Positions 7,922 to 17,413 of a DNA stretch of 64,000 nucleotides are shown here, piece by piece; within the stretch, counting starts at the first letter, position 1; every line of letters begins with the position of its first letter. Source of the stretch: Flavobacterium sp. N1736 (GTDB lineage Bacteria > Bacteroidota > Bacteroidia > Flavobacteriales > Flavobacteriaceae); contig NZ_CP109994.1 in NCBI RefSeq assembly GCF_025947065.1, forward strand, positions 4,898,001 to 4,962,000, in the 5' to 3' direction. Both the position numbers and the translations under genes were made by a program. The notes below the pieces were generated by a model. It was not told the DNA's origin. It was given only the letters and a program-made list of their open reading frames with translations, and ran no database searches.

Positions 7922-10900
7922 TCTTCTTTTGGTTCTATGGTTTTAACAGTACATTGTTTGATGTCGGTGCTTAATAAATGACTTTTTGCAGAAACTAAAA
8001 TCGATTTTGGATTCGACGGAACGGCAACTTTATCTGAAAAAGCGCCATTTTTTAGCAGTTTTACATCTTGCAGATAATCAACATAACCCAATTTTTCGAT
8101 GTAATTAATAAGCAAACTGGAGTGAATGCTGACTCCAAACGTGATCGGACTTTTTTTGTCGAGCGCCCAGGGCGATAAAAATTTGATGATATCAGCATTA
8201 AGTTCCTGCAAATAGAAATTCTCATCATAACCCGGTCTGAATTTTACTTTTAAATCAACCGTAACTTCTTCATAATTAGGGTTAATTACAAAAGTGTTTA
8301 CGTGCAGCGAATTCAGTTTGTCGATATAATTTTTAACTTTATTAAGCATTGCTGTGCTCACACGTGGCTGGTAAATGTCGAATACGTTTTTGTTTACCGT
8401 GTCCGGAATAACAACAAGCGTTACATTTCCGGGAGATTGATACGATGTTTCCGAAGTATGATTGAGACATTTTACCTTATACAATCCGGTAAATTCCTGA
8501 AGAATAATATGCTCATAATCCCACATCGTGATGGCGCGGTTTTTATGGCGAAGGCGTTCGCTGATTCTTCTGTAGTAATCTTCGTTTGATTCCTGAGGTT
8601 TATAATCAAAGCTGTTGTATGGTTGCGTAACCGATTTTACATTGCTTAATCTTTGTATTAATTTCGAAATTGTTTCGGCTTCCAATCCGGTTTTGAGATG
8701 TGATAAATCATTGGCATTGTTTTGAAAACCAGCCAAAACAGCTTGCGAATGAATACCAATTATTTTGCAGACAACATCGTATTTTTTATGCATTTTGGCT
8801 TTAAGCCAAATATAATTTTTAGGAAGTCTGGTATTATTTTGAGTTGCTTCTTTTGGCAAGTTAAATTTCAAAATTCCCGATTGCAATAAGTTCTCGGTTT
8901 CATTCAGTAAAATATCCGAATAATCGAGATTGCGCCATTCGTTATGTCCTAAAACAGACCATTCTATTTTCTGTTTTCCCGAAAATGATGGCGTCAACGG
9001 ATTTTCACTTCCTTCTAAAACCTGGAAAAGCAAGGTAATTTGCTGCAATTCCTGTACGTTTTCTAATCCAATAAATAATTCTCCGCCTTTGCAATATGTG
9101 GGAAGCAAATACGAATTTTTGTCTTCCACATACGCCAGATTTGACTTTAAAAAAGAATGTTCTTCAGAATATCCAAATGGATGAATGTGAAATAATTTTG
9201 CGTCATTTTTATCGTAAATACTTTTTAGGGTTTCCAATCCCATAGCTGTAAATCTGGTGGTTTCAAAAGCGGTATAATTCAAAACCAGACTTTCTACCAA
9301 CGGCGTGTACGGTTCATTAGGAATTACCACATTTTTATTTTCACTGGACAATGCCAAAGCATAGGTTTTAGAATACAGATTGTTCAGAAATGAAGTATTT
9401 AAGGTTAGTTTTAACTGGGCATTTTTCTCTGTGATATAATTGGAATTGCTGATGTTAAAAGTGGTCTTAAACGGATTTGTTCCTGTAAACAGTTTTGTTG
9501 CCGCACCGAAATCCTGCCAGACATTATTGGATAAAATCGATAATTTATACTGAAAATAATCGTTGGTTGTTACGATTCCGCCCGCAGGTAAAAAAGTCGT
9601 TCCGCTAATGACACTGTCTCTAAACTTGTTTGTACTAATGGTTTTAAAAGAAGCTTCTTTATAAGCTTTATAATGTTCGACAAAATCTGCCGGAGTATTT
9701 TTCCAGACAATATCAACGTTGATATTGCTCCAGTTTTTGGTAAAAGCTTCCTTGTATTTGATGTAAAAACTGGAGCCTTTTACGGGTTGTGTCGAAAAAG
9801 GAAAAAATGGTTTTACAGGATTAATTATGCCATTATCGTTTTCTAAAAGTGCATTATGAATGTTTTGAACATCGATGTTAATGGTAATACTTTCTAATTT
9901 GTTTTGAGCTAATGATTTGTAAATGTCGTATCCATTTGCCTTTGCGGTATCCAGTTTAAATTTTGCAACAGGTAAATCAGTCGCAAATTCTTCACCGTAT
10001 ATTTTTGAATTATAACCTGTAATGGCGTCTACATTTTCATCAAGCTGAAAGGCAATTTTCATGACCTTTCCGTTTACGGATGTATTGTACGTTTCGGTTG
10101 GTTTTATAGCTATTGATAAAGGAATTTCAGGTACGTCAAACCATTTTTTGGCTGTAGTTAACTGAAGACTTAAACATTCTTTTATGGCAGCAGCAGTTAC
10201 ATTCGTGATATTATTCTGAAAAGTAAAACTCATTTGTATGCTGCGTTTTCCTTCTGCTAAAGACAGAATAGGAGAGGCAACGGCAAATCCTAAAGTCGCA
10301 TTTGGTAATTCAGTTGGAAAACTGGCGTCGTTGGTATACCCAAAAGGCCACCATTGTGAATTGTCTTGATTTGGAAAAGCTTTTCCTAAACCGTCGTAAG
10401 AATTCGCCACCGGACTGGCAACTATTTTTTTTGAAGCTACGTCGTTATAGACATTTTTCAAGGAAGAAACGACTGTTTTATTAGCAATCAATTCGTTGTT
10501 TGAATAATAAGTTCTCGTTTTTCCGGAAGTATCTTTGCCACCGTCAAATCCTGTTTTGGCGTCGATTTTTTCCTGAGCGGCATTTTTTGCCAATTCAAAA
10601 ATAAGATATACTTTATCCGGCGTTGCGGGCAATTTGTCAATTTTTAATATCTGATTGTAATAAAAATCGAGGTGACGTTTGGTAAGGTCGTTATATCTTT
10701 TTTTGCTGTTTTCAAGCAACATCAAAAAAGCAAGAAACAAAGTTAAATGCGGTGTAATGGCGTACTCCTTTTTATTTTTTTCAATTTGGTCGATCAGTTC
10801 GTTTTTAACACGATCCAGTTTCAATTGATTTTCTATGGATGGTTTTTCGCCCGTCCATTTAAAAAAATCAAAAAAAGCCTTCCAGTCACCTGAAGGAGTT

Positions 10901-11082
10901 TCCGGATTCGAGGTTTCAAAATAATTTACATATTCAGAAAAATTGTAGGCAAATAGAACCCAATCTGTTAATTCAAAATCATTAAGACGAATGTTTTCAG
11001 GTTGTAACGCATTGATATAGCGCTGCTTTTGGTCGCTGCCATTAGAAGTTAAAACACTCACTATAGTAGTACAATTACTCAT
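7909..11082 (-). CDS. Baseplate J/gp47-family wedge protein (Afp11-type)
   Basis: A 1057-aa protein. The C-terminal third has the typical baseplate-J pattern: ESNEDYYRRISERLRHKNRA, then MWDYEHIILQEFTGLYKVKC, then the beta-rich NVTLVVIPD and a segment beginning LNSLHVNTFVINPNYEEV. The first 700 residues are a lineage-specific extension, so the protein exceeds phage gpJ several-fold but fits large eCIS wedge proteins. It begins 11 nt after the gp25-like gene and overlaps the next gene. Expected role: wedge around the spike hub that triggers sheath contraction. Confidence 0.85.
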   Translation of the reverse strand: MSNCTTIVSVLTSNGSDQKQRYINALQPENIRLNDFELTDWVLFAYNFSEYVNYFETSNPETPSGDWKAFFDFFKWTGEKPSIENQLKLDRVKNELIDQIEKNKKEYAITPHLTLFLAFLMLLENSKKRYNDLTKRHLDFYYNQILKIDKLPATPDKVYLIFELAKNAAQEKIDAKTGFDGGKDTSGKTRTYYSNNELIANKTVVSSLKNVYNDVASKKIVASPVANSYDGLGKAFPNQDNSQWWPFGYTNDASFPTELPNATLGFAVASPILSLAEGKRSIQMSFTFQNNITNVTAAAIKECLSLQLTTAKKWFDVPEIPLSIAIKPTETYNTSVNGKVMKIAFQLDENVDAITGYNSKIYGEEFATDLPVAKFKLDTAKANGYDIYKSLAQNKLESITINIDVQNIHNALLENDNGIINPVKPFFPFSTQPVKGSSFYIKYKEAFTKNWSNINVDIVWKNTPADFVEHYKAYKEASFKTISTNKFRDSVISGTTFLPAGGIVTTNDYFQYKLSILSNNVWQDFGAATKLFTGTNPFKTTFNISNSNYITEKNAQLKLTLNTSFLNNLYSKTYALALSSENKNVVIPNEPYTPLVESLVLNYTAFETTRFTAMGLETLKSIYDKNDAKLFHIHPFGYSEEHSFLKSNLAYVEDKNSYLLPTYCKGGELFIGLENVQELQQITLLFQVLEGSENPLTPSFSGKQKIEWSVLGHNEWRNLDYSDILLNETENLLQSGILKFNLPKEATQNNTRLPKNYIWLKAKMHKKYDVVCKIIGIHSQAVLAGFQNNANDLSHLKTGLEAETISKLIQRLSNVKSVTQPYNSFDYKPQESNEDYYRRISERLRHKNRAITMWDYEHIILQEFTGLYKVKCLNHTSETSYQSPGNVTLVVIPDTVNKNVFDIYQPRVSTAMLNKVKNYIDKLNSLHVNTFVINPNYEEVTVDLKVKFRPGYDENFYLQELNADIIKFLSPWALDKKSPITFGVSIHSSLLINYIEKLGYVDYLQDVKLLKNGAFSDKVAVPSNPKSILVSAKSHLLSTDIKQCTVKTIEPKEECQL

Positions 11083-11093
11083 CTTTCAACAAT

Positions 11094-11504
11094 TTATAGA
11101 TTGGTTCCTTCTTGTTTGTAAAATGGATAAACCATATTTATTCTCGAATTGGTAGCGCGCACTTTAAAATCGATCAGCACTAATAATACGCCGCCCAAAT
11201 CGTCGCCTTTAGTAATGTCAATTTTTTCAACGTCAATTCGTGGTTCATGATACAAAATGGCGGTTTTAATGAGCTCGGAAACAAATGTTTTTAATGTCTG
11301 GTTCAACGGACTAAATAAAAGTTCATCCATATTGCAGCCGTATTTTGGCTGCATAATGCGTTCTCCAACCTTGGTTGAAAGCAAAATTTCCAAACTGCTT
11401 TTAATGTCTTCTTCATCCGTTAACATTGTTACAGCTTTGGTATTTTCTTTAAATTCAGGAGGAAAACTCCATCCAATACCTAAAAAATCTTGTTTTGTTT
11501 CCAT
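11094..11504 (-). CDS. GPW/gp25-family baseplate protein (Afp9-type)
   Basis: A 136-aa protein matching the gp25/GPW fold: FLGIGWSFPPEF near the N-terminus, the EDIKSSLEILLSTKVGERIM segment followed by QPKYGCNMDELLF, and a C-terminal beta region. gp25 proteins link the sheath's first ring to the baseplate. I place the start at the ATG at 11504, two bases after the PAAR stop; two codons further upstream there is only a TTG. Size and position match Afp9. Confidence 0.9.
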   Translation of the reverse strand: METKQDFLGIGWSFPPEFKENTKAVTMLTDEEDIKSSLEILLSTKVGERIMQPKYGCNMDELLFSPLNQTLKTFVSELIKTAILYHEPRIDVEKIDITKGDDLGGVLLVLIDFKVRATNSRINMVYPFYKQEGTNL

Positions 11505-11506
11505 AA

Positions 11507-11797
11507 TCAACCAATTAAAACCGTTGCTAATCCGGCTACTATTGTGCCTCCGTGTGCAGTTGAATCGCCCATTCGTGCCGCTGGTTTACCGCCAATTAAA
11601 ACCGTTGCAGAGCCTGCGGCGATGGTATCCGGCGGACCGGTACAGGTAATCATGTCGCCTAAACATGCAGCCGGAACGCCGCCAATTAATACGGTTGGCG
11701 CACCGCCGGGTAAAATTGGACCGCCCACATGCGGAACGGTTCCGGTTACCATTGGGCAAACGTGCATATCTGAAACTCTGGCGGCCGGTGCTCCCAT
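11507..11797 (-). CDS. PAAR-domain spike tip protein
   Basis: A 96-aa protein made almost entirely of a PAAR fold: MGAPAARVSDMHVCP, then LPGGAPTVLIGGVPAACLGD, then TIAAGSATVLIGGKPAARMG, ending GLATVLIG. PAAR proteins sharpen the VgrG-like spike. The metal-site residues expected in PAAR (His12, Cys14, later Cys and His) appear to be present in HVCP, MITCTGPP and STAHGG. No C-terminal toxin extension exists, so this PAAR is structural. It sits 4 nt after the spike gene. Confidence 0.92.
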   Translation of the reverse strand: MGAPAARVSDMHVCPMVTGTVPHVGGPILPGGAPTVLIGGVPAACLGDMITCTGPPDTIAAGSATVLIGGKPAARMGDSTAHGGTIVAGLATVLIG

Positions 11798-11801
11798 AAT
11801 T

Positions 11802-13547
11802 TTAATTTATTTGTACGACACTTCCTTTTACAATTGCCACTGCGCTCGATGATAATTCTGCACCTGCGCTTCCTTCTGCCTTGAACATTGCGGTGGCACT
11901 TATCGTAACATTTGTTCCTTCGATCTTAACATCTCCGGTTGCTTTTAATTCAATGTTTCCAGCGCTTTCCATTTTTATTCCGCTGCTGTCGATCGTGATT
12001 ACATTCGAATTTTCATCTTCTATTTTAATGACGCCCTGATCTTCATCGAGCGTTATTTTTTTGCCGGCAGGAGTTTCAATTCCGATGGATTTTTTTTCAT
12101 CATCAAACAAAACTTTCATTTCGCTTCGGGTTACAATTCCTTTTTGATGATTATCGTCAGACGCCACAATTGGAGCAGGTTTTCCACTGCTGTGAAGCAT
12201 TCCCAGAACGATCGCATTATTTGGATCTTCATTGATGAAACCAATAAGTACTTCGTCTTCAATTTCTGGCCTGAAAAAAATACCCCGATTATTTCCTGCA
12301 TCAGGCGAAGCCACGCGACACCAAATTCCTTGTTCCTCATTATTAATAATTGGAATTTTTACTAAAATCCGGTCTTCACCATTTGGATCTGATTCGAGTT
12401 GCGTAACAATGCCAACATGAAGCCCTTTTATGGCGGGAATAATTCCCGATCCTGTTGGTGTATGAATGTCAAATGTTTCAGAAAACCATTCCGGATTCAA
12501 GCCAAATTGAGCATCAATAGTCCAGTTTCCTTCTGCTATTTCATGAAAAACTCCGGTTATATAAGCATTTCCGTTAAAGCGATCGCCAACACCTTCGAGC
12601 GTAATAATGGTGTTTGGTTTTACGGCGGGAATTCCTTGAAATTTAACTCTTCCGCGAATTTTTGATAATTGTTGAAAAAGCAGTTTTGCATCCGCCCAAT
12701 CCTGAAGTTCAACTTCAGTAATCGTTCCGCCGTGACGTAATTCAAGGTTTTCATGCTCGATAATTTCGGCTAAATCAGAAGCAGACAAATTACCGTTTAA
12801 ACTGACACCCGGATCACTGGCTTCAATTTCTACCAATTCCTGATTGGTGTAATCCCAACTGTACGAAGACACTTTTGCAAATTGATTTCTTGCATCTATT
12901 TCGGCATCAAAATCAAGTAATGAAGCTCCAAAAGTTACTGTTTCAACCGGCGAAGAAGTTACGTTTGGTTTGCTGATGGTGATTTTACCATTTTCGACAA
13001 AACAAAGTTTCCCGTTAGCCTGCGCTCTTGAAACGATAAAATCCCAATCGGAAGTATTATATTGCACCAATTCTTTGTGACTGAAATTAGTAGCTTCAAC
13101 ATCCTTTTCTAATCCGTATGCACCAATAATTTCTTCAAATGCTTCGCTGTCTTTTACCTCATAAAAATATTTACTTTTTCTGCCAATGGTCATTTTCACC
13201 GCTTCGTCCTTACATTCTACAATTAACAAAGAGGCGCTGCCTTTTATTTTTATGGAATGTTTGATGATAATTCCTTTATAAATGGTTTCTTCATCATTGT
13301 GATAACCGGCTGTTATTTCGATTTTTTTTCCCGGAATGAGCAAATCTTCATTACTTAGTTTAAAATCCCTTTCAGAAGCTTCTCCATCCGTTAGAATAAT
13401 TTGAGCCATAGGAATCCGGTTCACTTCATTTTGCACCACAAGACTTTTTACCTGATAGGTTTTGGATAATTCTTCGCCTTCAATTAAAATTTTATGCGTT
13501 ACTAAATCGGCGCTTTTACTGGTTTGTATGACTCCGCTATTATTCAT
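11802..13547 (-). CDS. VgrG-like spike protein (Afp8-type)
   Basis: A 581-aa spike/hub protein. The N-terminal 350 residues are hub-like, with the segment SDWDFIVSRAQANGKLCFVE typical of gp27/VgrG domains. An OB/gp5-type domain follows (GLHVGIVTQLESDPNGEDRI, EEQGIWCRVASPDAGNNRG, EIEDEVLIGFINEDP). The C-terminus is a repetitive beta-helix needle (ITIDSSGIKMESAGNIELKA..). It overlaps the LysM gene by 4 nt (ATGA) and precedes PAAR, the usual tip order. No effector domain is fused. Confidence 0.92.
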   Translation of the reverse strand: MNNSGVIQTSKSADLVTHKILIEGEELSKTYQVKSLVVQNEVNRIPMAQIILTDGEASERDFKLSNEDLLIPGKKIEITAGYHNDEETIYKGIIIKHSIKIKGSASLLIVECKDEAVKMTIGRKSKYFYEVKDSEAFEEIIGAYGLEKDVEATNFSHKELVQYNTSDWDFIVSRAQANGKLCFVENGKITISKPNVTSSPVETVTFGASLLDFDAEIDARNQFAKVSSYSWDYTNQELVEIEASDPGVSLNGNLSASDLAEIIEHENLELRHGGTITEVELQDWADAKLLFQQLSKIRGRVKFQGIPAVKPNTIITLEGVGDRFNGNAYITGVFHEIAEGNWTIDAQFGLNPEWFSETFDIHTPTGSGIIPAIKGLHVGIVTQLESDPNGEDRILVKIPIINNEEQGIWCRVASPDAGNNRGIFFRPEIEDEVLIGFINEDPNNAIVLGMLHSSGKPAPIVASDDNHQKGIVTRSEMKVLFDDEKKSIGIETPAGKKITLDEDQGVIKIEDENSNVITIDSSGIKMESAGNIELKATGDVKIEGTNVTISATAMFKAEGSAGAELSSSAVAIVKGSVVQIN

Positions 13548-14227
13548 AATTGTTTTTGTAAGGGTGGAAAAAATATTCGCTGACCCGTTTTTAATCTTCT
13601 GAAATTGATGATATTATTCGCTTTGGCGACTTCGAGATAGTATTTAGAATCGCCGTAAATATGATACGACATCAAGGGCAAAGTATCGCCTTCTTTTACA
13701 ATTCTGTAATGCGTTAAGTCAGGCGATTTATTATTCTCTCTCGCCGCTCTTAAATTATCTTCAACAAAACCCTGAAATTTTGCTTTTGCAACAGCTCTAA
13801 TTGGAGTTCCGTCAGGTTTGAAGAGTTTAAACTCTACATCCATTTCGGTCAATGAGCCTTTAAAAAGCAATGTTCCCCACGAAATAATAAGGTAATTGGG
13901 TTTGTGTTCATCACCATTATAATCCAGAATAACTTTTTTGAATTTCTCGATGTCGTCGATGATTCCGTTGTCAGAACTTGGGTAACCATTGATAACTCCG
14001 GATCGGTCAAAAACAAAATCGAGTTCCAGATTTTCAGGTAATTTTTTATTGAACTTCGGCGAAACCGTACTCGTGCCGGAAGCCTGAGTTTCATCGCTTT
14101 CAATTTTATAGTGATACGTATATGTTTCCGGATTCATCAAAGTCGAAAATTCACCATCGGCGATTTTACTGTTAAATTCCGGGTCACTATACGCAACAAC
14201 TTTAAGTTTTTCTAATTCTCCAGCCAT
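13544..14227 (-). CDS. LysM-containing CIS baseplate/tail protein (Afp7-type)
   Basis: A 227-aa protein with a LysM-like C-terminus (about residues 175-225: YRIVKEGDTLPLMSYHIYGD, YYLEVAKANNI, KTGQRIFFPP). The N-terminal part (EFSTLMNPETYTYHYKIE...) is typical of CIS LysM proteins related to phage gp53/gpX, which connect tube and spike hub. There is no signal peptide, so cell-wall binding as such is unlikely. Its position between DUF5908 and the VgrG-like spike matches Afp7. Confidence 0.88.
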   Translation of the reverse strand: MAGELEKLKVVAYSDPEFNSKIADGEFSTLMNPETYTYHYKIESDETQASGTSTVSPKFNKKLPENLELDFVFDRSGVINGYPSSDNGIIDDIEKFKKVILDYNGDEHKPNYLIISWGTLLFKGSLTEMDVEFKLFKPDGTPIRAVAKAKFQGFVEDNLRAARENNKSPDLTHYRIVKEGDTLPLMSYHIYGDSKYYLEVAKANNIINFRRLKTGQRIFFPPLQKQL

Positions 14228-14229
14228 GA

Positions 14230-14388
14230 CTAACGTTCTTTTTTACGTTCCATAATTTTCATTACCTGTTCAACACATTCGGCTACGGGATCTTCACTTT
14301 TGCTTTTTGGAGCGCTTGGAGAAGGACTTGGTTTTGATCCTTCATTCACATTTATTTTGATGTGAAGCTCTTTTATTTCTATCGGCAT
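14230..14388 (-). CDS. DUF5908-family small eCIS protein (Afp6 position)
   Basis: A 52-aa ORF starting MPIEIKELHIKINVNEGS, which fits the DUF5908 pattern. It has a Pro/Ser-rich centre (SKPSPSPSAPKSKSEDP) and a basic amphipathic C-terminal helix ending EQVMKIMERKKER. Spacing of 2 nt on each side to the tube and LysM genes confirms it as an operon member. Afp6 is likewise a very small protein between the second tube gene and Afp7. Its function is not established. Confidence 0.85.
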   Translation of the reverse strand: MPIEIKELHIKINVNEGSKPSPSPSAPKSKSEDPVAECVEQVMKIMERKKER

Positions 14389-14390
14389 AA

Positions 14391-14837
14391 CTAACTTTTA
14401 ATTAAGGTGAAATAGTTATAGGTAAGTTCAAAGTCTTCGACTACGAGCTTACTTTCCTGAGCATTAAAATCCTCAACCGACCATTTTACAGGATAGGCGT
14501 GAACCACATTCCATGAAATCAAAGGCTGATGTTCTTCATTAAGCAATTTGATGGTGAGGTTTACGGGTTTAAAAGCAAAGTTTTCGATGGCGTCTCTGCA
14601 CCAGTCAATAACAACAGAATCAATCAGAATTCCTCTTTTTAAAGTCAGGTTTGGATATTTTGTCTTTACCGGAAGTTTGTGTTTGAATCTGTTTTCACCA
14701 CCTTCGGCCATCTCCTCGGTTTCAATGTCTACAGACAAGCCGGAAACCGATTGAAACTGATGGTCTTTTTCCTGCGAGCCAAGACCTTCAAATTCAACTA
14801 AAAAGTGAAAACCGACAGGTGGATAATAGTTAGCCAT
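14391..14837 (-). CDS. Phage-tail-tube-like inner tube protein (Afp5-type)
   Basis: A 148-aa gp19/Hcp-like tube protein: YYPPVGFHFLVEFEGLG at the start, then FQSVSGLSVDIETEEMAEGG, KRGILIDSVVIDWCRDAI, and NLTIKLLNEEHQPLISWNVV followed by HAYPVKWS. It is paralogous to the neighbouring 142-aa tube protein (shared IKLLNEEH.P.I.W.V..A.P.K). Afp5 forms the baseplate-proximal tube ring in Afp, and this gene holds that position next to the baseplate genes. Confidence 0.9.
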   Translation of the reverse strand: MANYYPPVGFHFLVEFEGLGSQEKDHQFQSVSGLSVDIETEEMAEGGENRFKHKLPVKTKYPNLTLKRGILIDSVVIDWCRDAIENFAFKPVNLTIKLLNEEHQPLISWNVVHAYPVKWSVEDFNAQESKLVVEDFELTYNYFTLIKS

Positions 14838-14839
14838 GA

Positions 14840-15268
14840 CTAATCATTTTGAATAGATAAACCTTCGTGAACCAACTCCATAGATTCGATAGCAACTTCG
14901 TTTCCATCGGCTTTTAAGTCAGTCGACTGTACTTTTGTAGGCCATGCATTTTTTACTTTCCAGGTAATCACGGGTTCGTGTTCTTCGTTAAGTAATTTTA
15001 TGGTAATATCTCTTCTTTCTATGGTGTTTAGTTTTACCGTATTCCACCAATTGTAATACTCGTTATCGCTTGCAAACGATCCTCTTTTCATTGTAATATT
15101 GGAGAATTTTTGCATGCCGGGCATTTTGATTTTGGTATATTCGGGACTGGCTCCCTGACGGTATTCAATAACTTCAGTTTCTACATCTAATCCTGAAACT
15201 TCTGTAAATCCTATTTTTGTTCCACCCCAGTCAACTGAGAAATGAAACTTTGGTAGCGGATAACTCAT
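14840..15268 (-). CDS. Inner tube protein (Afp1-type)
   Basis: A 142-aa tail-tube-like protein: YPLPKFHFSVDWGG, FTEVSGLDVETEVIEYRQGA, MKRGSFASDNEYYNWWNTV, ITIKLLNEEHEPVITWKVKN, ending ESMELVHEGLSIQND. This is probably the main hexameric tube subunit, given its place right behind the sheath gene (29 nt gap). Only two tube genes are seen. Confidence 0.9.
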   Translation of the reverse strand: MSYPLPKFHFSVDWGGTKIGFTEVSGLDVETEVIEYRQGASPEYTKIKMPGMQKFSNITMKRGSFASDNEYYNWWNTVKLNTIERRDITIKLLNEEHEPVITWKVKNAWPTKVQSTDLKADGNEVAIESMELVHEGLSIQND

Positions 15269-15297
15269 GATCTATATTTTTTTAATGTTGATATTAA

Positions 15298-17394
15298 TTA
15301 AGATTCCTGCATTTTGTGAGAGAAACGCAGAATAATGAATTCCGCCGGACGAACTACTGCAAGTCCTATTTCGACGATCATTCGGCCTTCCAGAATATCT
15401 AAAGCAGACATGGTTTGTCCAAGCCCGATTCTAACATAAAAAGCTTGTTCAGGTTTAGCTCCTGCCAATGCTCCGGCTCGCCATTGCAGAATTAAGAAAT
15501 TCTCAATCATAGCTCTCACTCTTATCCAGGTATTGGCATCGTTTGGTTCAAATACAAATTGTTCAGTTGCTTTTTTGATGGATTCTTCGGCCATATTAAA
15601 GAAGCGTCGAACGGGTACATAACGCCATTCATTATCATTGCCGGCCAATGTTCTTGATCCCCAAATCAAGGTTCCTTTGCCGGTAAAGCTTCTGATGGCG
15701 TTAATAGATTTACCTGCAACTGTATCAACATTTAGGTTGTCCTGAATTGTGTTTGTTATTTTAACGGTTGGTTTTATTACGTAGTTCAAACTAACATTTG
15801 CCGGCGCTTTCCATACGCCTCGATCTTTGTCAACTCGGGCATAAACGCCTGCAACAGCAGAACTTGGAGGAAGTGTTATTGGCAAATTGTAAATTTCAGT
15901 AAGTATTTTATTGTAAGTCGCATTGTCTATACCTTCTAAAGAGCTTAATTTTCTTCCGTTCAATTCTCCATTATTTAAATCTTTTCCACTAACTGATTTA
16001 ATGGCATTTAAAAGTGAGTCCAGATTTGTTGCAATAGCCGAAAAACTATTTGTAAGTCCTGAAATTCCGGTTTGAGCGTTTAAGGGTGCATAGTTTACCA
16101 GTTTTTTTAATTCTTTATCAAAACTAACATCGTCAGTTTGTATAATTTTAAGCAGTTTGGCTGCTGTGTTCTCATTCTGTATTTTTTTCTTTAATGTTTT
16201 TAAATTTTTATATACAGAGTCGATTTTATTTGCTGAAGAAAAATTCAAATTAAAAGCCGTCAAAGCACTTGAGATATTGCCTGCAATAACCATATTTTCA
16301 TCAGATATTGTGCTGATTGCGGCATTTGCTTCTTCGTTTAAGTAATTTCTCAAAAGTGATAATTCTTCCAGAGTCGTAAGTAAGGAATCCAGATTATTTA
16401 AGAAAGCTGTTTTTTTGGCAGCGTCTGTCACAAAAGTTCCGCCCAGATCAAAACCGGTTGCATTATTACTGTACATCTGTAAAAACAAATCGCTTATTTG
16501 TCCCGCAACATCGCCCGCAACAGGTTCTTCGACCAATTTGGTAACTGCGGCATTAATTCCGGTTGTAGGATTTTCGACAAGAACCAATCCAGAAGCAATT
16601 TGATCGTATGCTTTTGCGGTATAAGAATAATGTTTTATAGTGATTTTAGTAGTGTCAAACGCATAATCCAATATGGTTTCTAAGTGTGGATAATAAACGG
16701 CTCCATGCTTAATGGTATCTTTTTCAGAACTGATTTTATCTCTTAAATCATCTATATTAGTATCTGTCGGACTTGATTCGTCGTAACTTAAAGTATCAAT
16801 CAGGGTAAAACGATCCTGAAGTTTATTGCATTGCGCCAGTGCGTTGTTGTATAATCCGTAGAAATCCGTAGTGGTGATCGAAGATACTTGTGTGGCATCC
16901 GGAAACAGAATTAGGGTTGGTTCGTCTATTTTTTCTAATTCTAATAATCCGGCATTCAGCGCAGTACTATTATTGATTGTTGTTACCGGAGAATCTGCTT
17001 CATCCAAATCATTTCCATAACGACCAACTGAAACAATGTAGCACGGACCACCGCCATTTGCAAAAAATAACTGCATTGAATAGTACATTAAAAAAGGTTG
17101 TTTTGCAGTTGGCTGATCGACAATAATAGATCTTGTGTCGCCACTATCACTTGAAACATCATTAATTGTAACGCTAATTGTTGTTTCTGGTTTTGCAAAG
17201 CCAAAAAAGCGTTCGTACTCTAAGAGCGATGTGATTCTTGTTGGTTTCAATTTCAAATCTCCATTAATCTTGTTCGTAGCTTTTTCAGTATAGCCAATAA
17301 AAGCGGGAATCGCCGTTTCTACCTGGGCAACGGAAGGAGGAAATTTTACGATTTCCTCAACATATACCCCAGGTGTTTTGTAAGTTGTTGCCAT
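15298..17394 (-). CDS. Contractile tail sheath protein, extended form
   Basis: A 698-aa sheath. The N-terminus YKTPGVYVEEIVKFPPSVAQ followed by VETAIPAFIGYTEKA is the standard sheath start. The C-terminal 130 residues (GTLIWGSRTLAGNDNEWRYV, then RRFFNMAEESIKKATEQFVF, ending near VVRPAEFIILRFSHKM) are the conserved sheath core that wraps the tube. Between them about 250-300 residues (roughly 215-500) form an extra, mostly helical, low-similarity domain. Afp sheath subunits are about 350-450 aa, so this insert probably decorates the particle surface. Only one sheath gene is present, where Afp has three. Confidence 0.93.
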   Translation of the reverse strand: MATTYKTPGVYVEEIVKFPPSVAQVETAIPAFIGYTEKATNKINGDLKLKPTRITSLLEYERFFGFAKPETTISVTINDVSSDSGDTRSIIVDQPTAKQPFLMYYSMQLFFANGGGPCYIVSVGRYGNDLDEADSPVTTINNSTALNAGLLELEKIDEPTLILFPDATQVSSITTTDFYGLYNNALAQCNKLQDRFTLIDTLSYDESSPTDTNIDDLRDKISSEKDTIKHGAVYYPHLETILDYAFDTTKITIKHYSYTAKAYDQIASGLVLVENPTTGINAAVTKLVEEPVAGDVAGQISDLFLQMYSNNATGFDLGGTFVTDAAKKTAFLNNLDSLLTTLEELSLLRNYLNEEANAAISTISDENMVIAGNISSALTAFNLNFSSANKIDSVYKNLKTLKKKIQNENTAAKLLKIIQTDDVSFDKELKKLVNYAPLNAQTGISGLTNSFSAIATNLDSLLNAIKSVSGKDLNNGELNGRKLSSLEGIDNATYNKILTEIYNLPITLPPSSAVAGVYARVDKDRGVWKAPANVSLNYVIKPTVKITNTIQDNLNVDTVAGKSINAIRSFTGKGTLIWGSRTLAGNDNEWRYVPVRRFFNMAEESIKKATEQFVFEPNDANTWIRVRAMIENFLILQWRAGALAGAKPEQAFYVRIGLGQTMSALDILEGRMIVEIGLAVVRPAEFIILRFSHKMQES

Positions 17395-17413
17395 GATTAA
17401 TTGTTTTTAATTA

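Noticed and set aside
11490..11852. 120-codon plus-strand frame over the PAAR gene
   Set aside because: Antisense shadow of the repetitive Gly/Ala-rich PAAR sequence, which is well supported on the minus strand.
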